The notes under the pieces were generated by a model. That model made no database searches. It was given only the letters and a program-made list of their open reading frames with translations, and was not told where the DNA came from. A stretch of DNA of 64,000 nucleotides from the NCBI GenBank assembly GCA_965227695.1, contig OZ245760.1, forward strand, positions 868,001 through 932,000, in the 5' to 3' direction. Made by a program: the position numbers and the translations under genes. Positions 26,130 to 33,085 of this stretch are shown here, in pieces. The stretch is from UBA1858 sp965227695 (lineage in GTDB: Bacteria > Pseudomonadota > Gammaproteobacteria > UBA4575). Within the stretch, counting starts at the first letter, position 1. Each line of letters opens with the position of its first letter.

Positions 26130-26768
26130 ATGGAACTGATTACTAAGATTGCGCTTTATGCGCCGCCCATATTGCTGGCAATCACCCTGCACGAAGTTGC
26201 TCATGGATGGGCTGCCCGTTCACTTGGCGATCCGACTGCGGCCAACCTGGGTCGGTTGACGTTAAACCCGTTTAAGCATGTCGATCCGGTCGGCACAGTA
26301 TTAGTGCCAGTGGTCCTTGTGATGTTGGGAGGGCTCTTGTTTGGTTGGGCAAAACCTGTACCTGTAAACATGCACAGACTGAATGATCCCAAACGAGACA
26401 TGGCGTTAGTCGCCGCGGCCGGTCCGGCATCGAATTTTGTTATGGCATTATTCTGGGCATATATCATCAAATCCGGGATGCATGCAGAAGCGGAGGTTTC
26501 CGCGACGCTAATGATTGAAATGGGTAAAGTAGGGTTGGTGATAAATTTGATTTTAATGGTGCTGAATCTTATACCAATTCCGCCACTGGACGGTGGTCGG
26601 GTGCTTTGCGGAATCCTGCCCGACGGGCTGAGTCAGGCGCTTTCAAAAATTGAACCCTATGGGTTATTTATTATCTTTGGGCTGCTCGCAGTGGGGATGC
26701 TAAGGTATCTGCTGGAGGGTCCGCTTTCCTTCTTTCAATCAATTATTACCAAATTTGTTGGACTTTAA
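26130..26768 (+). CDS. Site-2 protease family membrane metalloprotease
   Basis: The 212-residue protein has five or six membrane segments with the zinc site HEVAH at about residues 19-23 (AITLHEVAHGWAA) and the third ligand in LIPIPPLDGGRV near 150. NPFKHVDPVGTV is the usual loop of the compact S2P group. Substrates of this small group are unknown. The frame is open further upstream, overlapping yciO; ATG 26130 gives the family start MELITKIALYAPPILLAI. It lies nine bases before trpS. Confidence 0.92.
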   Translation: MELITKIALYAPPILLAITLHEVAHGWAARSLGDPTAANLGRLTLNPFKHVDPVGTVLVPVVLVMLGGLLFGWAKPVPVNMHRLNDPKRDMALVAAAGPASNFVMALFWAYIIKSGMHAEAEVSATLMIEMGKVGLVINLILMVLNLIPIPPLDGGRVLCGILPDGLSQALSKIEPYGLFIIFGLLAVGMLRYLLEGPLSFFQSIITKFVGL

Positions 26769-26776
26769 CGAATCTA

Positions 26777-27994
26777 ATGGCTAGCTCAACTGCTCAAAAT
26801 CAGCGTGTACTATCAGGTATGCGACCGACAGGGAAATTGCATCTTGGTCACTACCACGGCGTGCTAAAAAACTGGATCGAACTGCAGCATACACATGAAT
26901 GCTACTTTTTTGTGGCCGACTGGCATGCACTGACGACAGAATATGAAAATAGCAGTCAAATCGCGGCTCATGTCACGGATATGGTAATTGACTGGCTGGC
27001 AGCTGGTGTGACTCCCGGAACAGCGACCCTGTTTATCCAGTCGCGCGTGCCGGAACATGCAGAACTGCATTTATTACTTTCGATGATGACTCCTCTTGGC
27101 TGGCTGGAACGTGTGCCGAGTTACAAGGATCAACAGGAAAAGCTGAAAGAAAAAGATCTGGCCACTTATGGGTTTCTTGGTTATCCGCTTTTGCAGTCTG
27201 CCGACATTCTGGCTTACAAGGCAGGAAACGTGCCTGTCGGCGAAGATCAGGTTGCCCACGTCGAGCTTACCAGGGAGGTAGCCAGGCGTTTCAATCACCT
27301 GTATGGGAAAGAGCCGGGATTCGAGGAGAAGGCTCAACAGGCCATTGCCAAGATGGGCAAGAAAAATGCAAAGCTGTATAAAAAATTACGCAAAGAATAC
27401 CTGGAAAAAGGTGAAATGGAATCATTGAATGTTGCCCAGGCCTTGCTGGAGTCACAGCAGAATATTTCCTTGGGTGACCGCGAGCGTTTGTTTGGCTATC
27501 TGGAGGGGACCGGCAAGATTATCTTGCCAGAACCGCAATCTTTGCTGACTCAGGCATCAAAAATGCCTGGTCTGGATGGGCAGAAGATGTCAAAGTCCTA
27601 TAACAATACGCTTTCATTGCGTGAAGATCCAAAAATGGTCGAATCCAAGCTGCGCACGATGCCTACCGATCCTGCCAGGGTACGGCGCACCGACCCGGGA
27701 GACCCCGCCAATTGTCCCGTTTGGCAATTACATGAAGTGTATTCGAAATTAGAGGTACAGGAATGGGTCCGGGAAGGGTGTACGACCGCGGGAATTGGCT
27801 GTGTGGAATGCAAACAGCCCGTGATTGATGCCGTACAGAAAGAGCTGCGACCCATACAGGAGCGTGCACGGGAGTATGAGCAAGATTTAGCCACTGTTCA
27901 GAGTATAATTAACGATGGGTGTGAGCAGGCAAGAGATATTGCACGTGATACACTGGAAGATGTCCGGCGTGCCATGGGACTCATCTACCGTTGA
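26777..27994 (+). CDS. trpS: Tryptophanyl-tRNA synthetase
   Basis: This class I enzyme charges tRNA-Trp. The 405-residue protein has the HIGH-equivalent KLHLGHYHGVLKN near residue 20 and GQKMSKSYNN near 270. It is about 70 residues longer than E. coli TrpRS; the extra part lies mainly between the two motifs (AKLYKKLRKEYLEKGEMESL region), as in the long form seen in several beta- and gammaproteobacteria. It is followed by scpA with 22 bases between. Confidence 0.96.
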   Translation: MASSTAQNQRVLSGMRPTGKLHLGHYHGVLKNWIELQHTHECYFFVADWHALTTEYENSSQIAAHVTDMVIDWLAAGVTPGTATLFIQSRVPEHAELHLLLSMMTPLGWLERVPSYKDQQEKLKEKDLATYGFLGYPLLQSADILAYKAGNVPVGEDQVAHVELTREVARRFNHLYGKEPGFEEKAQQAIAKMGKKNAKLYKKLRKEYLEKGEMESLNVAQALLESQQNISLGDRERLFGYLEGTGKIILPEPQSLLTQASKMPGLDGQKMSKSYNNTLSLREDPKMVESKLRTMPTDPARVRRTDPGDPANCPVWQLHEVYSKLEVQEWVREGCTTAGIGCVECKQPVIDAVQKELRPIQERAREYEQDLATVQSIINDGCEQARDIARDTLEDVRRAMGLIYR

Positions 27995-28016
27995 TATAAC
28001 AGCCTATTCACACAGC

Positions 28017-28880
28017 ATGACAGAAGAACAGACCAAACAAGCTGCCGAGAACGAAGCCATTTCAGAGCATACACAGGCTCAACAGAACGAGATGCCTTTC
28101 GCCATGGTACATGGCGAGCCTGTCACCGTTCCCCCGCAAGATCTCTATATCCCTCCCGACGCACTGGAAGTTTTTCTCGATGCATTTGAAGGTCCGCTGG
28201 ATTTATTGCTATACCTTATTAAAAGGCAGAATCTTGATATTCTTGCCCTGCCAATTGCCAAAATTACCCACCAATATATGGAATATATTGACTTGATGAA
28301 CGAACTGCGGCTTGAGTTGGCCGCAGAATATCTGGTGATGGCGGCAATGCTGGCTGAAATTAAATCGCGCATGCTCTTGCCGCGACCGGTCGAAGAGGCG
28401 AATGAAGAGGACCCGCGTGCCGAGTTGATCAGGCGGCTTCAGGAATATGAACGTTTTAAGCAGGCCGCGGAAGACCTGGAAGAAATTCCCCGTCTGGAAC
28501 GGGAAGTCCATGAAATAAATATTGTGCAGACAGAAGTTGTCGTTGAAGAGCAACTGCCTAACGTTGAACTTAAAGATCTGATACATGCTCTGCATAGTGT
28601 TCTTAAGCGGGCAGAAATGTATGCATCACATGCCATTGAGCAAGAACCACTTTCACTAAGGGAGCGCATGACACAAGTTCTCGGTCGACTGGCGGTCGAT
28701 GACTTTATCGAGTTTTCATGTTTATTTGTCAAGTCTGAAGGACGAGAAGGTGTTATTGTGACTTTTATAGCAATTTTGGAATTACTCAAAGATCGGGTAA
28801 TAGAAATCGTACAGTCTGATGTTTTTGCTCCGATTTACGTCAAACCTGCTGCACAGATTTCAGATGACCGGTCCATGTAA
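28017..28880 (+). CDS. scpA: Segregation and condensation protein A
   Basis: ScpA is the kleisin that bridges SMC heads and works with ScpB in chromosome condensation. The 287-residue protein has a poorly conserved charged start, then FEGPLDLLLYLIKRQNLDIL and PIAKITHQYMEYI, the N-terminal kleisin signature, and a C-terminal winged-helix (EGVIVTFIAILELLKDRVIE). The frame opens upstream within trpS, but ATG 28017 is the first start outside it. The window shows no smc gene; many gammaproteobacteria with ScpAB use SMC or MukB-unrelated partners elsewhere. Confidence 0.95.
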   Translation: MTEEQTKQAAENEAISEHTQAQQNEMPFAMVHGEPVTVPPQDLYIPPDALEVFLDAFEGPLDLLLYLIKRQNLDILALPIAKITHQYMEYIDLMNELRLELAAEYLVMAAMLAEIKSRMLLPRPVEEANEEDPRAELIRRLQEYERFKQAAEDLEEIPRLEREVHEINIVQTEVVVEEQLPNVELKDLIHALHSVLKRAEMYASHAIEQEPLSLRERMTQVLGRLAVDDFIEFSCLFVKSEGREGVIVTFIAILELLKDRVIEIVQSDVFAPIYVKPAAQISDDRSM

Positions 28881-28931
28881 GCCGTTGCCGATGCTGTGTC
28901 GCCATTATTAAGTTTTTAGGAGTTTGATTTT

Positions 28932-29558
28932 GTGGAATATCCCCAGCTAAAAAATATTATCGAGGCCGCATTGCTGGCCGCCGAAAGTCCGTTATCGTTA
29001 GAACAGATTTATAAGCTATTTGAGGGTGATGAGGCGGAGCCAGATAAAGAAGATATCAAAAAAATCATTGGTGAGCTTGAGGATGAATGTGCAGATCGTG
29101 GCTATGAATTGAAAAAAGTGGCTAGCGGTTACCGTTACCAGACGCGGGCTGAAATACAGCCCTGGGTTTCAAAATTGCGCTCGGAGAAACCACCACGTTA
29201 TTCGCGCGCCTTTATGGAAACGCTGGCGCTGATTGTTTATCGACAGCCCATTACCCGGGCCGAGATTGAGGATGTTCGCGGTGTATCAATCAGTAGCAGC
29301 ATCTTTAAGGTTCTGCTTGAGCGTGAATGGGTGAAAATTGTTGGCCATAAAGAAGTGCCCGGACGCCCTGCCATGTACGGAACCACAAAAAAGTTTCTGG
29401 ATTACTTTAACCTTAAAACGCTTAACGAACTACCTCCCCTGTCAGAAATCAAGGATCTTGACAAACTCCATCCTGAATTGGAATTTGACGAGATTGAACA
29501 GCACAATGTGCCAGTGCAGCTCGAAGTGATTGATGGTGGTGCGGGGACTCATCACTAA
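28932..29558 (+). CDS. scpB: Segregation and condensation protein B
   Basis: ScpB binds ScpA as a dimer of two winged-helix domains. The 208-residue protein has LKNIIEAALLAAESPLSLEQ at the start, then YRYQTRAEIQPWVSKL, the strongly kept SRAFMETLALIVYRQPITRA and EIEDVRGVS, and GRPAMYGTTKKFLDYFNL. It starts at GTG 28932 with AGGAG nine bases ahead. It follows scpA by 51 bases and precedes rluB. Confidence 0.96.
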   Translation: MEYPQLKNIIEAALLAAESPLSLEQIYKLFEGDEAEPDKEDIKKIIGELEDECADRGYELKKVASGYRYQTRAEIQPWVSKLRSEKPPRYSRAFMETLALIVYRQPITRAEIEDVRGVSISSSIFKVLLEREWVKIVGHKEVPGRPAMYGTTKKFLDYFNLKTLNELPPLSEIKDLDKLHPELEFDEIEQHNVPVQLEVIDGGAGTHH

Positions 29559-29646
29559 ATTTACAGAATTGGAAAAACGCCCATCAGGCAAGAATTTCAT
29601 GGTGCCGGTTTCAATTCCTGCCGCACCGGCTTCAGGTGAATAAACT

Positions 29647-30384
29647 ATGGCAGAACGGTTGCATAAAATACTTGCAAGGATGGGTGTTGGTTCGCGTCGT
29701 GAGATAGAACAGCTGATTAAGCAGGGGCGGGTCGAAGTCGACGGAAGAGTCGCAAAGTTGGGGGAATCCTCGGAAGGTGTTAACACTGTCAGTGTCAACG
29801 GCACAAGAGTGATCCTTGAAAAAGAAATTCCCACCCAGTTTCTGCAGTATCACAAACCTGATAATGAAATATGCACAAGACGGGATCCTGAGCATCGAAC
29901 GTCTGTTTACGAGCGTTTGCCAGCCCTGTTACAGGGCCGCTGGATTGCAGTCGGTCGTCTTGACTTAACGACAACAGGTATACTTTTATTTACAACCAAT
30001 GGTGATCTTGCCAATCGTTTAATGCATCCAAGCGCCGGGGTTGATCGTGAATACATGGTGCGGGTGCATGGCAAGGTCGCGCCTGATCTGATCGATCGTT
30101 TACGCCAAGGCGTGCGACTCAATGATGGGTTTGCGCGCTTTTCAGATATACAGCTAAGACCTTCCAAAAGTACCAATCAATGGTTACAGGTAGTTCTGCA
30201 GGAAGGGAGAAATCATGAAATCAAGCGGATGTTTGCATCACAGGGTTTGCAAGTGACGCGGCTGATACGGATTCGCTTTGGTCCAATTGCGCTGGATAAT
30301 GATCTGAAAAAAGGCCAATATCGTTTTTTGACAAATAAAGAAATTAAATCGCTGAATGCCGTAGTGCGTCAATCCGGTTCATAG
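29647..30384 (+). CDS. rluB: 23S rRNA pseudouridine synthase RluB
   Basis: RluB makes pseudouridine 2605 in 23S rRNA. The 245-residue protein has an N-terminal S4 domain (LHKILARMGVGSRREIEQLI) and the RsuA-family catalytic part with the nucleophile Asp in VGRLDLTTTGILLFT, then LMHPSAGVDREYMVRVHG and LQEGRNHEIKRMF. Position after scpB is the usual one for rluB. It lacks the long basic tail of E. coli RluB, so a related RsuA-family specificity is not fully excluded. Confidence 0.92.
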   Translation: MAERLHKILARMGVGSRREIEQLIKQGRVEVDGRVAKLGESSEGVNTVSVNGTRVILEKEIPTQFLQYHKPDNEICTRRDPEHRTSVYERLPALLQGRWIAVGRLDLTTTGILLFTTNGDLANRLMHPSAGVDREYMVRVHGKVAPDLIDRLRQGVRLNDGFARFSDIQLRPSKSTNQWLQVVLQEGRNHEIKRMFASQGLQVTRLIRIRFGPIALDNDLKKGQYRFLTNKEIKSLNAVVRQSGS

Positions 30385-30401
30385 ATGTAGTTTGACTTAA
30401 T

Positions 30402-30674
30402 CTACAAGTCGCACCAATAGGGTCTGTCTGCGCGATCACAGTCGCCGTTTTGTGAAAAAGACTCCAGCCATTTTTGGCCCTGTTCTGATGACAGTGCCTT
30501 TAACGATAAGCCAATAAAGAAAGCAATCAACAATGTGGTTAAAATGCCATAAATAAACTTTATACGCTCAGGTTTTTGCAGTGTAATCATGTCTGCTTTG
30601 ATTAAAACAATCATTATTGCGCAACACATGTTCAAGAAAAACAGGGCAATGAGTGCACCCTCTGTCATAGACAT
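30402..30674 (-). CDS. Small two-helix membrane protein, unknown
   Basis: The 90-residue protein has two hydrophobic segments, ALIALFFLNMCCAIMIVLIK and YGILTTLLIAFFIGLSL, joined by a short basic loop (KPERIKF), and a C-terminal hydrophilic tail with two Cys (GDCDRADRPYWCDL) that would face the periplasm if both ends are outside, and could form a disulfide. I do not recognise it. It converges with rluB, 17 bases apart. Confidence 0.65.
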   Translation of the reverse strand: MSMTEGALIALFFLNMCCAIMIVLIKADMITLQKPERIKFIYGILTTLLIAFFIGLSLKALSSEQGQKWLESFSQNGDCDRADRPYWCDL

Positions 30675-30991
30675 TTAATTCAACCCATTTATGCCATTAA
30701 TCATAATTCTATGAATTGCTGTTTGGGAAATAAACGACAGTCAGCGGGTATTTTTGCGCGTTTACGGTGTTGTTTGGAGAGATGTGAATCAGAATATGGA
30801 TGTTTTCATATCACAACATGTTTCTCGCGGGATGGTTTCTTCGTGCTCTTTAATTCAAAGAATGATGATGCTTTATATCAAGTAGATAAAATGTGACAGC
30901 GCTGTAATAAACTGTATATTATAAACCTATCATTTGAATATCGTTTGTATATACATTATTATTGTCCCGTATTGATTAACAAGGAATAATA
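30675..30991. other. Intergenic stretch with likely promoter of the H1-like gene
   Basis: A 61-codon plus-strand frame here (30711-30896) lacks a ribosome site and protein-like composition and is not called. The right half holds the palindrome and hexamers listed separately. Confidence 0.5.
30893..30922 (+). promoter_or_regulatory. Candidate promoter with palindromic -35 region
   Basis: GTGACA (30893-30898) and TATTAT (30917-30922) are 18 bases apart, each one mismatch from the sigma-70 consensus. The 10-bp palindrome ACAGCGCTGT at 30896-30905 overlaps the -35. It would drive the lysine-rich gene that starts 69 bases on. Confidence 0.5.
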
Positions 30992-31192
30992 ATGTCTAAG
31001 AAAGTATCCAAAACAAAAGCAAAAAAAATAGCGAAACAAATTGCTGGCAAAGCGGTTAAAAAAGCCGGTATCAAAAAAAACAAATCAAAAACAATTAATA
31101 AAGCGGCAAAAGCTGCCATGAAGCCGGTTAGAAAAGGTTCTAAGGGAAAAGCAAGAAAAGCCGCCCGTAAGGTCGCTAAAAAAGCCAAATAG
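30992..31192 (+). CDS. Lysine-rich histone-H1-like protein
   Basis: The 66-residue protein has 25 Lys, 3 Arg and no acidic residue, with repeated AKK/KAA patterns such as KAKKIAKQIAGKAVKKAG. This resembles the basic tail of histone H1 and the AlgP/Hc1-like nucleoid proteins of bacteria. DNA or RNA binding is inferred from charge; it has no globular domain. A fair AAGGAATAAT ribosome site precedes ATG 30992, and a GC-rich hairpin follows the stop, so it looks like a monocistronic gene. Low complexity means the frame could arise by chance, but the start, promoter and terminator argue against it. Confidence 0.8.
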   Translation: MSKKVSKTKAKKIAKQIAGKAVKKAGIKKNKSKTINKAAKAAMKPVRKGSKGKARKAARKVAKKAK

Positions 31193-31209
31193 TCTACGGA
31201 TTATGATTG

Positions 31210-31238
31210 ATGGCTCCGCGACTCTGAGGCGGAGCCAT
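31210..31238. terminator. Hairpin between convergent genes
   Basis: ATGGCTCCGC and GCGGAGCCAT are exact 10-base inverse copies around nine bases. It lies 18 bases after the H1-like stop and two bases past the thioredoxin-like stop on the other strand, so it can serve both. No long T-run follows. Confidence 0.65.
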
Positions 31239-31240
31239 TG

Positions 31241-31711
31241 TTAGTTGGCTTGCAGCCAGTTAACTATGGATTGCCTTGAAATCAGGCCAGATACCGCGAC
31301 CCGGTTATGTGTTCTGTCATAGAAGTATGTTCTGGGAAGTTCTCCGGCCCATTGATCGTCGATATTATATCTTAGTCTGAGCGTGTTGCTGTCTGAAAAA
31401 ATCCAGTGTTCGGACCCTTGTAGTGAGTATTCTTTAATGATGTTATTGACTTCATTAATTTGTCCTGGGCCATCAGTATTGACGAGTACCAGGTTCATAT
31501 CTTTATGCTGTTTTTCCAGTTGTTTGAATAGAGAAAGCTCTTTGAAACATGCGGGACAGTCAATAGACCAAAACGAGATCAGAAATTTTTCATTGTGGTA
31601 TGAGGTTTCTATCTGTTTCAGACTTTGGTAATTGAAAAGCCTGATATCTGCATTCGCGGTCTGGAATGCAAGCAGGAAAACGATAATATAAAAGTGTTTT
31701 ACATGTTTCAT
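31241..31711 (-). CDS. Periplasmic TlpA-like thioredoxin-fold protein
   Basis: The 156-residue protein has a signal peptide (FYIIVFLLAFQTANA) and a thioredoxin fold with the redox motif CPAC in SFWSIDCPACFKELS near residues 53-56. LVLVNTDGPGQINEV and LPRTYFYDRTHNRVAVSGLI complete the TlpA pattern, with the cis-Pro in ELPRTYF. It should act as a thiol reductase or metal chaperone in the periplasm. It follows the Asp-box gene by two bases and so is certainly on the same message; its partner may be the Cys-rich motifs of that protein. Confidence 0.88.
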   Translation of the reverse strand: MKHVKHFYIIVFLLAFQTANADIRLFNYQSLKQIETSYHNEKFLISFWSIDCPACFKELSLFKQLEKQHKDMNLVLVNTDGPGQINEVNNIIKEYSLQGSEHWIFSDSNTLRLRYNIDDQWAGELPRTYFYDRTHNRVAVSGLISRQSIVNWLQAN

Positions 31712-31713
31712 TG

Positions 31714-32925
31714 TTACAGTACGACCCTGGTTACGATGTACCCTTCATCAGTTGTATGCCATGCCAGGTAAACCATTTCTCTGTATTTGATTAAAAAGGG
31801 ATGGTCAGAGGCGCCGCGTGTGCGACTAAGCGTTTGAGTTGCTGTCCAGTTTGTACCATGGTCATCAGAATATCGTGCGACAACCAGCGTTTGTTCACCA
31901 TCAAAGCGTTTCCACGCATGAATCAAACGGTTGTTCGTGCGAATTAACTGTGGGTGAGCGGCGCTGCTTGAACTGTCGGCCAGGTTGATATTCGATATCA
32001 AATCATTTGCAGTATTGTATTTTGCAAACAGAATGCCTTGCTGATTATTGCTTTGTGTGAACCACGTATAATACAGGTGATGATCGGCACCATAGATAAT
32101 GTCAGGGCCGTGATGAGGGCAGGAATCTATTTTCCATTCATCGTGAGTGGCCCGGATAACTGGCATAATCTTGTTATCCGGAGTGATTGTTGTCAGGGCG
32201 TGATCACGAATATTACCTTCAAATATATGCCTCCATAAAATTGAAAGATCGCCGTCCGGGCTGACAGCCGATGCCAGTCGACAGCATTCGCAGGTGTGAT
32301 CTGTAATTTTTATATTGGCAGAAAATGTGGCGCCCTGGTCTTTGGAATATGCATAATACAGGGCTGTGCCCGGGTAAGTTTCACCCTTGCTGCTGGCATC
32401 CGCCTTGTCTCGCTTGTCCAGCCAGGCAATGTATACATCACCATGTTGATTGATGCTCAGTGAGTCAAACCGATGTCCGATAAGTCTTCTGTCACTATTA
32501 ATTGTAACAGGGTCTGAAAAGTTCTCGCCCCTATCTGATGAACGTGAAAAACGTACATTCCCGGAAAAACGTCCAGATGTTTTCTGGGTCCATGTAATGA
32601 AAATATGACTGTTACCATCGATCGCGATTTTGGGGCGATTTTCACCGCTAGTGTATATTTTTTCCTCGATGGAATTCACCTTGACGGCTTTAGCAAAGGT
32701 TTTGCCATGATCATCCGAGGAGGTGACATAGATATGATTATCGGCTTCAAATACCGTCCAAAGTTTGCCGTGACTGTTATAAACAGAGCTTGGGGTATTG
32801 CCACAATGCGGTGTGGGTTTAATGCATGATTTGTGATCCGTAATACTGTTGTGCGCAATAGACTCAAAGCACACTAAAGTCGCGGCAAGCAATGTCACTA
32901 GGGATGCAGATTTTATGTTCTTCAT
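31714..32925 (-). CDS. Secreted Asp-box (BNR) protein with Cys/His motifs, sialidase-like fold
   Basis: The 403-residue protein has a signal peptide (about 1-24) and at least four Asp-boxes: SSDDHGKTF (69-77), SSDRGENF (129-136), SKDQGATF (194-201) and SDDHGTNW near 370. These mark a beta-propeller of the sialidase fold. I do not see the Arg triad and nucleophile of true sialidases. Instead it has CECC at 212-215 followed by WRHIFEGNIRD, and CPHHGPD from 269, motifs I associate with a little-studied family often annotated as exo-alpha-sialidase. The Cys/His sets suggest metal binding, an inference. It is divergent from a TonB receptor and coupled to a TlpA-like gene. Confidence 0.82.
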   Translation of the reverse strand: MKNIKSASLVTLLAATLVCFESIAHNSITDHKSCIKPTPHCGNTPSSVYNSHGKLWTVFEADNHIYVTSSDDHGKTFAKAVKVNSIEEKIYTSGENRPKIAIDGNSHIFITWTQKTSGRFSGNVRFSRSSDRGENFSDPVTINSDRRLIGHRFDSLSINQHGDVYIAWLDKRDKADASSKGETYPGTALYYAYSKDQGATFSANIKITDHTCECCRLASAVSPDGDLSILWRHIFEGNIRDHALTTITPDNKIMPVIRATHDEWKIDSCPHHGPDIIYGADHHLYYTWFTQSNNQQGILFAKYNTANDLISNINLADSSSSAAHPQLIRTNNRLIHAWKRFDGEQTLVVARYSDDHGTNWTATQTLSRTRGASDHPFLIKYREMVYLAWHTTDEGYIVTRVVL

Positions 32926-32982
32926 AACACGGCTGGTAATTTTTACCTGTCTATTTTAATCCCATTTTTTCATTATTACTGC

Positions 32983-33027
32983 GACATTTTGCCGCAGGAC
33001 ATTTTGCCACAGGACAATTTGCCGCAT
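32983..33027. repeat. Three tandem 15-bp repeats in a divergent promoter region
   Basis: GACATTTTGCCGCAG (32983-32997), GACATTTTGCCACAG (32998-33012) and GACAATTTGCCGCAT (33013-33027) follow each other without gaps, with one or two changes per copy. The array lies 57 bases from the Asp-box start and 58 bases from the TonB receptor start, midway between the two. Repeats so placed are expected to be binding sites of a regulator shared by both units. I cannot match the unit to a known box. Confidence 0.85.
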
Positions 33028-33085
33028 TCAAAACGACATGGATCGTGAGTAGACTCGCGCCAGAATTGATAATTGGAGAGCAGGC

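Noticed and set aside
29599..29643. 14-codon frame between scpB and rluB
   Set aside because: Too short, without a ribosome site; likely chance in the spacer.
30711..30896. Plus-strand 61-codon Cys-rich frame
   Set aside because: No ribosome site or recognisable pattern; it runs into the promoter region of the lysine-rich gene.
31714..32925. True sialidase activity for the Asp-box protein
   Set aside because: Asp-boxes are present but I find no Arg triad, Tyr/Glu pair or FRIP motif; the fold name alone does not support the enzyme.
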